8,408 bases of DNA from Actinomycetota bacterium (GCA_005883365.1 VAXA01000246.1:1-8408), one strand, 5' to 3'; positions 1-6,707 are shown, counted from the stretch's first letter. Notes: generated from the sequence alone by a model not told the origin. Numbers and translations are program-made.

Positions 1-180
1 CAGCGACGCGAGCGAGATCTCCCCCGTTCCGCTCAGGCGCCCGAGCGAGAAGGCCGGCGCACGCGCGCCGACCTTCGGCGGCGGCGTCTGGTGGGTCAGA
101 TTCCACACGAGGAGCGTCGCGAGCAGCCCGACTCCGGCGACCGCGAGCGCCTGTGCCCCGAGCTTCAGCGGGCCCCGCAT
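1..180 (-). CDS. TlpA/ResA-like membrane-anchored redoxin, N-terminal part only
   Basis: Reading from an ATG at 180 towards the window edge gives 60 codons with no stop; the rest is outside the window. Residues about 6-25 form one hydrophobic segment, probably an uncleaved membrane anchor. It is followed by a Pro-rich stretch and then VGARAPAFSLGRL, the usual entry into a TlpA/ResA/AhpC-TSA redoxin fold ('vG..aPdF.l..l.G'). Such proteins are extracytoplasmic thiol-disulfide oxidoreductases held at the outer face of the membrane. The CxxC motif that would prove activity would lie beyond the edge and cannot be seen. The start is 7 bp after the stop of the L,D-transpeptidase, so the two genes are almost certainly co-transcribed. 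No clear Shine-Dalgarno is present, which fits translational coupling. The family call rests on N-terminal features alone; another redoxin subfamily (peroxiredoxin, SCO-like) is possible. Confidence 0.72.
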   Translation of the reverse strand, partial: MRGPLKLGAQALAVAGVGLLATLLVWNLTHQTPPPKVGARAPAFSLGRLSGTGEISLASL

Positions 181-187
181 GGCAGGG

Positions 188-1156
188 CTAAGACGGAACG
201 ATGAACACCGGCGTCCCGATCCGCACGCGAGTGAACAGCCACTCGGCAGACGACACCTGCATCCGGATGCAGCCGTGCGACTCGGAGTGTCCGATCGACC
301 ACGGCTCGTCGGTGCCGTGGATGCCCACGCCCGGCGCGCTCAACCCCATCCAGCGCGTGCCCAGCGGGTTGCCCGGCCCGGGCGGGACGGGCTTCAGCCC
401 CTGCGCCCACGCGTCCTGGGTCGGCGGATACCACCACGGGTTGACCCACTTGACGACGATCTGGAAGTGGCCCAGCGGCGTCGGGTAGATCGCCTGCCCC
501 GTGGCGACCGGGAAGGTGCGCACGAGGCGCACGCCGTTGTAGAGGTAGAGGCGGTTGACGCCGCGGTGGATCACGATGATCGGCTCGGCCTTCGCCGCAG
601 CGGCAGCGATCTTGCGCAGGGGAGCAAGGATCGTCGTCCGGGCGCCGCTAACGATCGCAGCGCGGATCCGCATCCGCGTCGGGAACTTCCCGAGCGCGCG
701 TCCCGGACGCGAATGCGTCAGCACCGGCCGGTTGTGGCGCAGGATCACAGTGCCGGCCACGGGAGCGAGATCGGTCTTGGCGGCCAGGGTCTTCACCCAT
801 TTCACGACGAGCTGCATGTCGAAAGTCGGCGTGAGCGGAAGGACGGTGTCCGCCGCTGCCGTGAGCGCCGCCTGGACCGCTGGGCCAGCGTCCAGGGCCG
901 TATGGAAGTGATGGGGCGAGACCGAGACGTTGCGATGGCCGACATGCACGACAAGCGGCGCGAAATACGCCTCCCGCACCGCGGCTGTCGCCTCGTCGGC
1001 GGTCATCCCGCCAACGACGACTGAGCCGATCTGGACACCGTCCGCGATCACGGCGGGAGGCGGCGTGCCGTCGGCGCGCGCAAGGCTCGCGCCCACGCCG
1101 AGGGCGCAGACGACGAGACAAAGAATGAAGCCGGCGCGCTTGCCCACGGACCGCAC
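188..1156 (-). CDS. Secreted L,D-transpeptidase (YkuD domain) with N-terminal PG-binding/VanW-associated domain
   Basis: This 322-residue enzyme should form 3-3 cross-links in peptidoglycan, or attach partners to it, outside the membrane. Residues 1-28 are a signal peptide: basic start, hydrophobic core 9-25, and an A-R-A site before D29. Residues about 36-180 resemble the PG_binding_4 (VanW-associated) domain, with the GVQIGSVVVGGMTADEA entry motif. The YkuD catalytic domain spans about 191-320. Its signature is intact: His280, then S293-H294-G295-C296-I297-R298, with Cys296 the nucleophile. Cys296 is the only cysteine in the predicted mature protein; the other two, at 13 and 17, are in the signal peptide. 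The start used here is GTG at 1156. A second in-frame GTG at 1147 would give a protein three residues shorter and is equally plausible. The gene lies 46 bp after the phosphatase stop and 7 bp before the redoxin gene. Family assignment is firm; which cross-link it makes is unknown. Confidence 0.93.
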   Translation of the reverse strand: MRSVGKRAGFILCLVVCALGVGASLARADGTPPPAVIADGVQIGSVVVGGMTADEATAAVREAYFAPLVVHVGHRNVSVSPHHFHTALDAGPAVQAALTAAADTVLPLTPTFDMQLVVKWVKTLAAKTDLAPVAGTVILRHNRPVLTHSRPGRALGKFPTRMRIRAAIVSGARTTILAPLRKIAAAAAKAEPIIVIHRGVNRLYLYNGVRLVRTFPVATGQAIYPTPLGHFQIVVKWVNPWWYPPTQDAWAQGLKPVPPGPGNPLGTRWMGLSAPGVGIHGTDEPWSIGHSESHGCIRMQVSSAEWLFTRVRIGTPVFIVPS

Positions 1157-1158
1157 GG

Positions 1159-1164
1159 ATTCTA
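1159..1164 (-). promoter_or_regulatory. Possible -10 element for the L,D-transpeptidase gene
   Basis: On the minus strand TAGAAT matches the -10 consensus TATAAT at five of six positions, inside the 46-bp gap after the phosphatase stop. Transcription from it would begin at about 1150-1152, between the two candidate GTG starts (1156 and 1147). If it is used, it would favour the downstream GTG on a very short leader. No convincing -35 hexamer is present: the nearest, ATGACG, is about 20 bp upstream. This is a weak call made by eye. Confidence 0.3.
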
Positions 1165-1202
1165 GCTTTCCGCCGTAAAGCCTCCGTCATGGAGCGGCCG
1201 GT

Positions 1203-3947
1203 TCACGTCTTGCGGATGACGACGACCGCGAGATCGTCGGAGAGGTCGCCGCCGGCGAAGTCGCGCGCGTCCTCGGCGACGGCGGCGGCGAGCGCGCGCG
1301 CAGGAAGCTCGTGCCGCTCCGCGAGGAGCGCGTCGAGACGGTCGTCCCCGTAGAGGTCCCCGTCGCGGCGAGCTTCGACGACGCCGTCCGTGTAGAGGAC
1401 CAGCGTGCCACCGGCCGGCAGGACCGCATGAGACGCCGCGTACTCCTGCCCGACGTCGATCCCGAGCACCAGACCATGCGCCTCGAGCGCCCTGATCGAC
1501 CCGTCCGGCAGGACGATGCGCGGCGAGGGATGTCCGGCACTCGCGCCTGCGACGTCGCCGCTGACGCCGTCGACGACGACGTAGCTCATGCTGATGAACT
1601 TGCCGGGGCCGATCTCGCTGCAGATCACGTCGTTCGCGGCGGCGAGGAAGTCGGGCGGCTCCGGGTGCTCGCGTGCAAGCGAGCGGAAGACGAACTTCGC
1701 CATCGCCATGTCCGCCGTCGCGTCCACGCCGTGGCCCGTCACGTCGCCGAGCACGACGGCGAGCCGGCCGTCGTCGAGCACGAGGAAGTCGTAGACGTCG
1801 CCGCCGACGTCCACCCGGGCCGACGGTTCGTACAGCTCGCCGACCTCGAGCCCCTCCACGACCGGCCGGGAGCGCGGCAGGAGCGACCGCTGCATCGTGT
1901 CCGCAAACTGCTTCTGCTGCTGGTACAGACGGGCGTTGTCGATCGCGAGGGCCGCCTGCGCGGCGAGCGCCGTGGCAGCCTCGACCGTCTCCTCCGAGAG
2001 CGGGCTGCCCGGCCGGAACGAGAAGACGCCGAGCGAAGCGACCACCTTGGTCGGCAGCGCGACCGGGACGATTGCCGCCGTCCAGCCCTTCTCGAGGAAC
2101 GGCTCGAGCGCCGGCAGGAACTGCTCGCCACGGTTGCGCGTGGGGCGCAGCCGGAAGCTGCGCCGGTCGCGGAAGAGCCGCTGCACGTTCCGCTGGCCGA
2201 ACGGCACCGGCTGGGAAAGGATCGTGCGGACCGGCTCCGCGAACTGCGCCTCCCGGATGTGGATCGCGCGCGGCACCAGCTGCTCTCGCCGCTCGTCCGG
2301 CATCCGCACGACAGCGGCGTCGAGATCGAGCACCTCGACGACCGTGCGCGCGAGGGCGGCGAGTGTCTCGTCGAGCCGGAGGCTCTGCGCGAAGGAGCGG
2401 GACACCTCATAGAGCGCACCGAGTCGGCGCGCCGCCGCCCGCTCGGCGGCGAGCGCCGCCTCCCGCTCCGCCCCGAGACGGGTCGCCTGCTCGTGGAGCT
2501 GCGCGTTCTGCACCGCGACCGCAAGCTGCCCGGCGAGCGCCGCCAGGAGCGCCGTCTCGTGCTCGCCTGCCGCCGGCCGTCCGGACGGGTAGGCGGCGAG
2601 CAGGCCGACGACCTCGCCGCGGGCGGCGAGCGGAACCGCGAGCGCCGATCCGATCCCGGTCTCCCGCGCCGCCGCCGCAACCACCGCGAGCCGGGGGTCA
2701 CGCACGAGATCCGAGACCTCGAGCACGGCCCGGTCGCGCGAGGGGCCGAGCGCGACGTCGAGCAGCCGGTCGGCGACGCGCGCGTGGGGGCCTGCAAGGC
2801 CACGGCTCGCCGCCTCCTCGAGCTCGCCCTCGCCCGAGCTGCGGAGGTAGACGGCCACGCGTTCCACGCCGAGGAGCTCGGCCACCCGCTCGACGGCCGT
2901 CTCGAGCGTGTGGGAAACGGAGAGCTCCGCCGTCGCCTGCGCGATCACCTCGAGCAGCGCCCGCGTACGCTCGAGCTCGAGCGCCAAGAGCCGCGCCCGC
3001 TCGCCGGTGCGGAGCGCGTCGGCCGCGCGGACGCCGAACGTCGCGAGTAGCGCGAGCTGCTCTTCGTCCGGCTCTTCGCCCGCGGGATGGAAAAGCTGGA
3101 GGACGCCGAGCGGAGGCCTGCCGAGCGGCAGCGTCGTCGAGACGCCGCGATCCGGCGCGGGCCCGACGGTGGCGGTGCGAACGGGCCCGAGCTCGGCGAG
3201 CGTGCCCTCTGCGACCGCACGCGCCGCACCGAGATTCGCGGCGGCGTCCACGCCCCAGGAGGCGCCGGGGACGAGGCCACCCTCGCGGCTCTCCCAGAGA
3301 ATCGCACCCGAAGCACCGGCAACCCCGGCGGCTAGGCGAACGACCTCGGCTGCGGCGTCCTCCTCGTGCAAGGCCGTAGCGAGCGCCTCGCCCGCCAGCT
3401 CGAGCGCCGGGCGTGCGAGCGAGGAGCCGCCCCCGCCAGCCGCGAAGCCACGAAGGACGAGAGCCGCCTGCGCCGCGCACAGCTCCGCAGCGAGTCGCTG
3501 CTCCGCGTCAAAGGGCTCGCCGGAGCGGAACAGCTCGAGCGAGACAGCGCAGCCGTCCGCACGCGCCGGCACGAGGAGAAGCTGCGTGGAGCCCGTGCGC
3601 TCCGCGATCCGGCGCACCGCGGTGGGGGCCTGGGCGAGCTCGACGAGCGGCGCGGCGGGGAGATCCTCCACGGGCAGGATGGTCCCTTCCAGTTCGGCCG
3701 CGAGCGCCTGGGGCGCCGCGACGGCCACGGCCTCGAGCCGCTCGCCGCTCTCGTCGAGAGCGCGAACGAGCGCGATCTCGGCGCCTGCCGCGGCTCGGGC
3801 GGCATCCGCCAGCGCCCGCAACGCCTCGGACGAGCTCGCCGAGACGGCCGCAGCGGCAACCGCCCGCACGAGGGCAGCGAGCGACGGAGCCGATAGGCGG
3901 ACGTCGCGTGAATCCCCCCTCGAAGAATCCAGGTCGAGCAAACTCAC
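1203..3947 (-). CDS. Multi-GAF sensor with C-terminal SpoIIE/RsbU-type PP2C serine phosphatase
   Basis: This 914-residue cytoplasmic protein has no membrane segment. Four GAF-like sensor modules can be placed at about 22-168, 178-318, 330-485 and 505-675. The first two are Ala-rich and degenerate; the third and fourth end in the classic helix (AVAVQNAQLHEQA, ALAIDNARLYQQQ). A linker with the typical MQRSLLP motif (685-691) leads into a PP2C_SIG phosphatase domain at about 695-913. Metal-site motifs are visible: VGGDVYD (D717, D720), GDVTGHG (D735), LYTDGVVEA (D854) and DDLAVVVIR (D904/D905). Members of this family usually dephosphorylate an STAS anti-anti-sigma factor in partner-switching pathways, controlled by ligand or redox signals at the GAF domains. 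No STAS or HATPase partner is in the window, so the target is unknown. The start is GTG at 3947, without Shine-Dalgarno but 7 nt after a good -10 hexamer. It lies 33 bp after the zinc-ribbon gene. Confidence 0.92.
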   Translation of the reverse strand: MSLLDLDSSRGDSRDVRLSAPSLAALVRAVAAAAVSASSSEALRALADAARAAAGAEIALVRALDESGERLEAVAVAAPQALAAELEGTILPVEDLPAAPLVELAQAPTAVRRIAERTGSTQLLLVPARADGCAVSLELFRSGEPFDAEQRLAAELCAAQAALVLRGFAAGGGGSSLARPALELAGEALATALHEEDAAAEVVRLAAGVAGASGAILWESREGGLVPGASWGVDAAANLGAARAVAEGTLAELGPVRTATVGPAPDRGVSTTLPLGRPPLGVLQLFHPAGEEPDEEQLALLATFGVRAADALRTGERARLLALELERTRALLEVIAQATAELSVSHTLETAVERVAELLGVERVAVYLRSSGEGELEEAASRGLAGPHARVADRLLDVALGPSRDRAVLEVSDLVRDPRLAVVAAAARETGIGSALAVPLAARGEVVGLLAAYPSGRPAAGEHETALLAALAGQLAVAVQNAQLHEQATRLGAEREAALAAERAAARRLGALYEVSRSFAQSLRLDETLAALARTVVEVLDLDAAVVRMPDERREQLVPRAIHIREAQFAEPVRTILSQPVPFGQRNVQRLFRDRRSFRLRPTRNRGEQFLPALEPFLEKGWTAAIVPVALPTKVVASLGVFSFRPGSPLSEETVEAATALAAQAALAIDNARLYQQQKQFADTMQRSLLPRSRPVVEGLEVGELYEPSARVDVGGDVYDFLVLDDGRLAVVLGDVTGHGVDATADMAMAKFVFRSLAREHPEPPDFLAAANDVICSEIGPGKFISMSYVVVDGVSGDVAGASAGHPSPRIVLPDGSIRALEAHGLVLGIDVGQEYAASHAVLPAGGTLVLYTDGVVEARRDGDLYGDDRLDALLAERHELPARALAAAVAEDARDFAGGDLSDDLAVVVIRKT

Positions 3948-3950
3948 GGT

Positions 3951-3963
3951 CGGAATTATTCCG
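3951..3963. repeat. 13-bp perfect palindrome over the putative -10 of the phosphatase gene
   Basis: The sequence CGGAATTATTCCG has two perfect 6-bp arms around a central T. It is one of the few AT-containing stretches in a very GC-rich neighbourhood and overlaps the proposed -10 hexamer, so it could be a small operator. It could equally be a by-product of the -10 sequence. No second copy was noticed in the window. Confidence 0.4.
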
Positions 3964-3984
3964 CCCCGAAGGCGAGGGGGTCAG
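3955..3984 (-). promoter_or_regulatory. Candidate leaderless promoter of the GAF-phosphatase gene
   Basis: Reading the minus strand, CTGACC (3979-3984, 4/6 to TTGACA) is followed after 18 bp by AATAAT (3955-3960, 5/6 to TATAAT). Only 7 nt separate AATAAT from the GTG start at 3947. That spacing would put the transcription start at or within a base or so of the GTG, giving a leaderless message, which is common in actinobacteria and fits the missing Shine-Dalgarno. The -35 hexamer overlaps the stop codon of the zinc-ribbon gene. The -10 sits within a 13-bp palindrome (3951-3963). Read by eye only. Confidence 0.45.
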
Positions 3985-4286
3985 TCTACGAGCCGCGGCG
4001 TGAGCGGTCCGTGACTCTCCCACACCGTCCCGCCGCACATCGGGCACGGCGGCAGCGCACGGTGAACGACCGCGCCGTAGCCGCAGTCGGCGCAGCGGAA
4101 CTCGCCGGACACCTCCGTGCCAGCGACGCTGAACTCTGCGAATCCGGAATCGTCGAGCAGCGTGGCGTCCGCCGCGGGAGCGGACGGTACCGCGGACTCG
4201 TCGATCTGGACCCCCACCTGCTCCACCGCCTCTTCGTCCTCGGAGAAGGCGCGCCCAGCGCGCGCTCGGTGCGACTTTGTGCCCAT
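3981..4286 (-). CDS. Small zinc-ribbon protein, function unknown
   Basis: This is a 101-residue protein in two parts. Residues 1-14 are basic. Residues 15-60 are acidic and low in predicted structure. A zinc ribbon follows, with C65-x2-C68 and C81-x2-C84 (FRCADCGYG and PCPMCGG), a rubredoxin-like knuckle pair 12 residues apart. It probably binds one zinc and acts by protein or nucleic-acid contacts; no catalytic domain is visible. The ATG at 4286 was chosen because a purine-rich GGGGGAAG lies just upstream and homology-like order begins with MGTKSHRA. Longer readings to 4499 run antisense through the neighbouring membrane-protein gene. It lies 33 bp upstream of the phosphatase gene on the same strand, so partial co-transcription is likely. 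Its start is 9 bp from that of the divergent membrane-protein gene. I do not recognise a named family beyond the zinc ribbon. Confidence 0.8.
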   Translation of the reverse strand: MGTKSHRARAGRAFSEDEEAVEQVGVQIDESAVPSAPAADATLLDDSGFAEFSVAGTEVSGEFRCADCGYGAVVHRALPPCPMCGGTVWESHGPLTPRLVD

Positions 4287-4295
4287 ACTTCCCCC

Positions 4296-4781
4296 GTGCA
4301 AACGCCGGAGCCAGCCCGTCCCTTCCGGATGCGCCCGCAGCGGCGGCCGCCGCAGCCCGAGCGCGCGACGCCGATCGTCGGGAGCTGGGGCGTGCGGGTC
4401 GCGTGGGTCTCGGGGCTCGTTCTCTCGATCTCGGCGTTCACCGACTGGTACGCCGGGACGCTGCCGAACGGATTGACGCTGTCGGTGACCGGGTGGCACT
4501 CCGGTGCGCTCGGCAAGCTCGTCTTCTTCGTCGGGCTCGCCACCCTGATCCTCGAGGCGTCGCGGGAGGCCGGGATCTTGCTGCCGGCGGCCGTCCCGGA
4601 CCGGCTGCTGCTGATCGCGCTCGGCGCGCTCGCGGTGATCTTCGTCCTCATCCGCCTGATCTCCGTCCCGGACACGTACTTCGTCTCGACCGCCCGCGGA
4701 ATCGGGCTCTACGTCAGCCTGCTCGCGGCACTCGGGCTGCTCGGCGCGGGCCTCCTCCGGACCGCGGAAGACCTGCCCTAG
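4296..4781 (+). CDS. Four-helix integral membrane protein, function unknown
   Basis: From a GTG at 4296 this gives 161 residues. The N-terminus (1-27) is Arg/Pro-rich and probably cytoplasmic. Four hydrophobic segments follow at about 32-48, 72-88, 102-122 and 132-154, with a polar loop containing DWYAGTLPNG between the first two. No catalytic or ligand motif is evident. An alternative ATG at 4329 would remove 11 residues of the basic tail and leave the membrane part unchanged. Neither start has a Shine-Dalgarno. GTG at 4296 could be leaderless behind a weak CATACT (4284-4289). The gene ends 19 bp before the MFS exporter and is probably its operon partner, so an accessory role in transport is possible but only inferred from position. 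Confidence 0.75.
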   Translation: MQTPEPARPFRMRPQRRPPQPERATPIVGSWGVRVAWVSGLVLSISAFTDWYAGTLPNGLTLSVTGWHSGALGKLVFFVGLATLILEASREAGILLPAAVPDRLLLIALGALAVIFVLIRLISVPDTYFVSTARGIGLYVSLLAALGLLGAGLLRTAEDLP

Positions 4782-4791
4782 GGCTTATCCC

Positions 4792-4795
4792 GGAG
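4792..4795 (+). promoter_or_regulatory. Ribosome binding site deciding the TTG start of the MFS gene
   Basis: GGAG lies 5 nt before TTG at 4801. It supports that unusual start over any internal one, since the next in-frame ATG falls after the first two membrane helices. Confidence 0.65.
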
Positions 4796-4800
4796 CTCGC

Positions 4801-6036
4801 TTGACGACGGCTCCGGATCCGGCGCCCGCGCCCGCCGCGCCGAGCACGCTCCGCACCAACCGCAACTTCAGGCTGCTCTGGATCGGACAGGTGCTGTCCG
4901 ACCTCGGCACGCAGATCGGAACGCTCGCCTATCCGCTGCTCGTGCTCGCCCTCACGCACTCGGCGCTCATCGCAGGGGCGGTCGGAACGGCAGCCAGCAC
5001 GGCAGCCTTTGCGGTGCGGCTGCCCGCGGGGGCGCTGGCCGACCGGCTGGATCGCCGGCGAACGATGATCGTCTGCGACGGGGTGCGGACCGTTGCACTC
5101 GCGATCCTGGCCGTGCTCGTGGCGACGCACGCCGTGGCGTGGCCCGTCGTCCTCGCGGTGGCCGTGATCGACCGGGCCGGAGACACGCTCTTCGGGCCGG
5201 CCTCGATGGCGGCGCTGCCGCTCATCGTCGTCGACGAGCAGCTCGAGTCGGCGTGGGCGGTGAGCGAGGGTCGCCAGTATGCGGCCAACCTCATCGGCCC
5301 TCCTCTCGGAGGGTTTCTCTACGGACTTGGACGCGCCGTGCCGTTCGCCGCGGACGCCATCTCGTATGGGATCTCGGTCCTCACCTCGCGCGGGCTGACA
5401 GGAGCGTTCCAGTCCTCAGCTGAGCCCAGCCTGCGACGCGGCCTCTGGATGGAGGCGTTCGACGGACTGAAGTTCCTCTGGCGCGACTCGTTCTTGCGCG
5501 CCGTCCTGATCCAGGCGCCGCTGATCAACTTCGCGGTCACCGGCGCGATCTTCACGGTCATCCTCGGGCTTCGCCGCAACGGCGTCTCGGCGGTGGTGAT
5601 CGGCGGCGCGGAGGCCGTGATCATGGTCGGCGGCATGATCGGCGCCCTCCTCGCACCCCAGATCAGGCGTCGTCTGTCCGTGCAGCAGTCGATCCTGCTG
5701 CTCACCGTCTCGGGCGCACTCCTGATGCTCGTCGCGGCTGCGGTCCTTCCATCCCCCGCCGTCGCGGTCCCGTTGGCGCTGCCGCTCATACTCTCGCCGG
5801 CGACGAACGCAGCCTTCTTCGCGATCATGCTGCGGCGAACGCCGCCCGCCCTGCACGGCCGCGTCAACAACGGGCTCATCCAGGTCGCGGTGGCACTTGC
5901 GGCGCTCGCGCCCCTGGCGAGCGGCGTCGTCATCGAGGAGGCCTCGGCCCGCTGGGCGATGGTGCTGTTCGCGGCAGCCCTGGTCGCGGTGATACCGATC
6001 GCCCTTCTGCTTCCGGCGACGGCCGAGGAAAACTGA
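4801..6036 (+). CDS. MFS transporter of the MFS_3 / EntS-like exporter group
   Basis: This 411-residue protein has a Pro/Ala-rich cytoplasmic start (1-15), then TLRTNRNFRLLWIGQVLSDLG, the usual opening of MFS_3 (enterobactin-exporter-like) proteins. About 11-12 hydrophobic helices can be traced between residues 36 and 405. The MFS motif A is present between helices 2 and 3 (GALADRLDRRR, 77-87), and the group's E-G-R-Q-x(5)-GPPLGG segment is at 156-171. Related proteins export small molecules such as siderophores, macrolides or other drugs by proton antiport at the cytoplasmic membrane; the substrate cannot be read from sequence. Translation begins at TTG with GGAG 5 nt upstream. It follows the four-helix membrane protein by 19 bp and ends before a strong stem-loop. 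The protein is full length with no frameshift. Confidence 0.92.
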   Translation: MTTAPDPAPAPAAPSTLRTNRNFRLLWIGQVLSDLGTQIGTLAYPLLVLALTHSALIAGAVGTAASTAAFAVRLPAGALADRLDRRRTMIVCDGVRTVALAILAVLVATHAVAWPVVLAVAVIDRAGDTLFGPASMAALPLIVVDEQLESAWAVSEGRQYAANLIGPPLGGFLYGLGRAVPFAADAISYGISVLTSRGLTGAFQSSAEPSLRRGLWMEAFDGLKFLWRDSFLRAVLIQAPLINFAVTGAIFTVILGLRRNGVSAVVIGGAEAVIMVGGMIGALLAPQIRRRLSVQQSILLLTVSGALLMLVAAAVLPSPAVAVPLALPLILSPATNAAFFAIMLRRTPPALHGRVNNGLIQVAVALAALAPLASGVVIEEASARWAMVLFAAALVAVIPIALLLPATAEEN

Positions 6037-6056
6037 GCTCGACCGCCGCCCACGGA

Positions 6057-6086
6057 GCGTTCGCGAGACCGCGCTCTCGCGGACGC
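6057..6086. terminator. Strong stem-loop between convergent genes, probable bidirectional terminator
   Basis: Arms 6057-6068 (GCGTTCGCGAGA) and 6075-6086 (TCTCGCGGACGC) pair over 12 bp, with one T-G wobble on the plus strand, around a 6-nt loop CCGCGC. It begins 20 bp after the MFS stop and 42 bp beyond the stop of the convergent HTH-receiver gene, the usual place for a shared terminator. Neither strand has a clean U-tract after it, so it is not a textbook intrinsic terminator. U-less hairpins are common in high-GC actinobacteria. Confidence 0.6.
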
Positions 6087-6128
6087 GAAGTTCGGTTTCT
6101 CAGCGAGCGGGGGCGCAGCAGCCGCGAG

Positions 6129-6707
6129 CTAAACGGGGACGATCGCCTTTGCTTGCTCGACGAGCTCTTCGAGGTCGAACCCCTTGCCGACGAAGCCGCG
6201 GGCGCCGCTCGATGCTGCCTGCCGCCTCGCCTCCTCGTCGACCTGGCCGCTGAACATGAGGACGGGAATCGCGCCTGCGCCGTGCTGCTCCTGGATCCGA
6301 CGCAGCATCTCCCAGCCGTCGACGTGCGGCATCATCACGTCGAGGAGCACGAGCTCCGGCTTGCGCGTCTCGATCGAAGCGAGCCCCTCGTCCGCGCTCG
6401 CCGCCTCGTGTACCTCGTACCCCTCCCGCTCGAGCTCGAGGCGGACGAGCTCGCGCATCCGGTCGTCGTCGTCGACGAGCAAGACAGCCGGACCTGCCTG
6501 CTGGCGGCCGGGACCGGAGCGGGCGAGGAACGTCTCGAGGTCACCTCGGCGGAAGCGCCGGTGGCCGCCCGGCGTGTAGAAGGCCGGCACGCGGCCCTGG
6601 TCCGACCACTTGCGGATCGTGCTCTGGGCCACGCCGAGAAAACGCGCGGCCTGCCCGAGGGTAAGCCACTCGGGGTCACGGCGCGCGGTGTCGTCTCTGT
6701 AAGCCAT
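6129..6707 (-). CDS. HTH (BldC/MerR-type) fused to a response-regulator receiver domain
   Basis: From ATG at 6707 the product is 192 residues. Residues about 14-63 are a winged MerR/BldC-type HTH (LTLGQAARFLGVAQSTIRKW, then GRVPAFYTPGGHRRF). After a short linker, residues 75-190 form a CheY-like receiver: acidic pocket D79-D82 (VLLVDDDD), phospho-acceptor Asp123 (LVLLDVMMP), Ser153 and Lys175. All key receiver residues are kept, so phosphorylation by a histidine kinase is expected; none is encoded in the window. The domain order (DNA-binding first, receiver last) is the reverse of most response regulators. An in-frame TTG at 6725 would add six residues. ATG was preferred although neither start has a Shine-Dalgarno. 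The gene sits between two stem-loops, preceded by an unusually AT-rich stretch, and is probably its own transcription unit. Its target genes are unknown. Confidence 0.9.
   Translation of the reverse strand: MAYRDDTARRDPEWLTLGQAARFLGVAQSTIRKWSDQGRVPAFYTPGGHRRFRRGDLETFLARSGPGRQQAGPAVLLVDDDDRMRELVRLELEREGYEVHEAASADEGLASIETRKPELVLLDVMMPHVDGWEMLRRIQEQHGAGAIPVLMFSGQVDEEARRQAASSGARGFVGKGFDLEELVEQAKAIVPV

Noticed and set aside
179..1024. Plus-strand open frame of 281 codons opposite the L,D-transpeptidase
   Set aside because: The low-complexity Arg/His/Asp-rich product has no recognisable motif. The minus strand carries a complete signal peptide and YkuD signature.
1311..3379. Long plus-strand open frames of 579 and 568 codons opposite the GAF-phosphatase gene
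   Set aside because: Their products are Arg/Pro/Ala-rich with no domain pattern. They are the usual antisense shadows of a GC-rich gene whose minus-strand product has clear GAF and PP2C motifs.
3981..4499. Longer zinc-ribbon protein starting at 4499
   Set aside because: The extra 71 residues are Arg/Pro-rich and antisense to the membrane protein. ATG at 4286 has a purine-rich stretch directly upstream.
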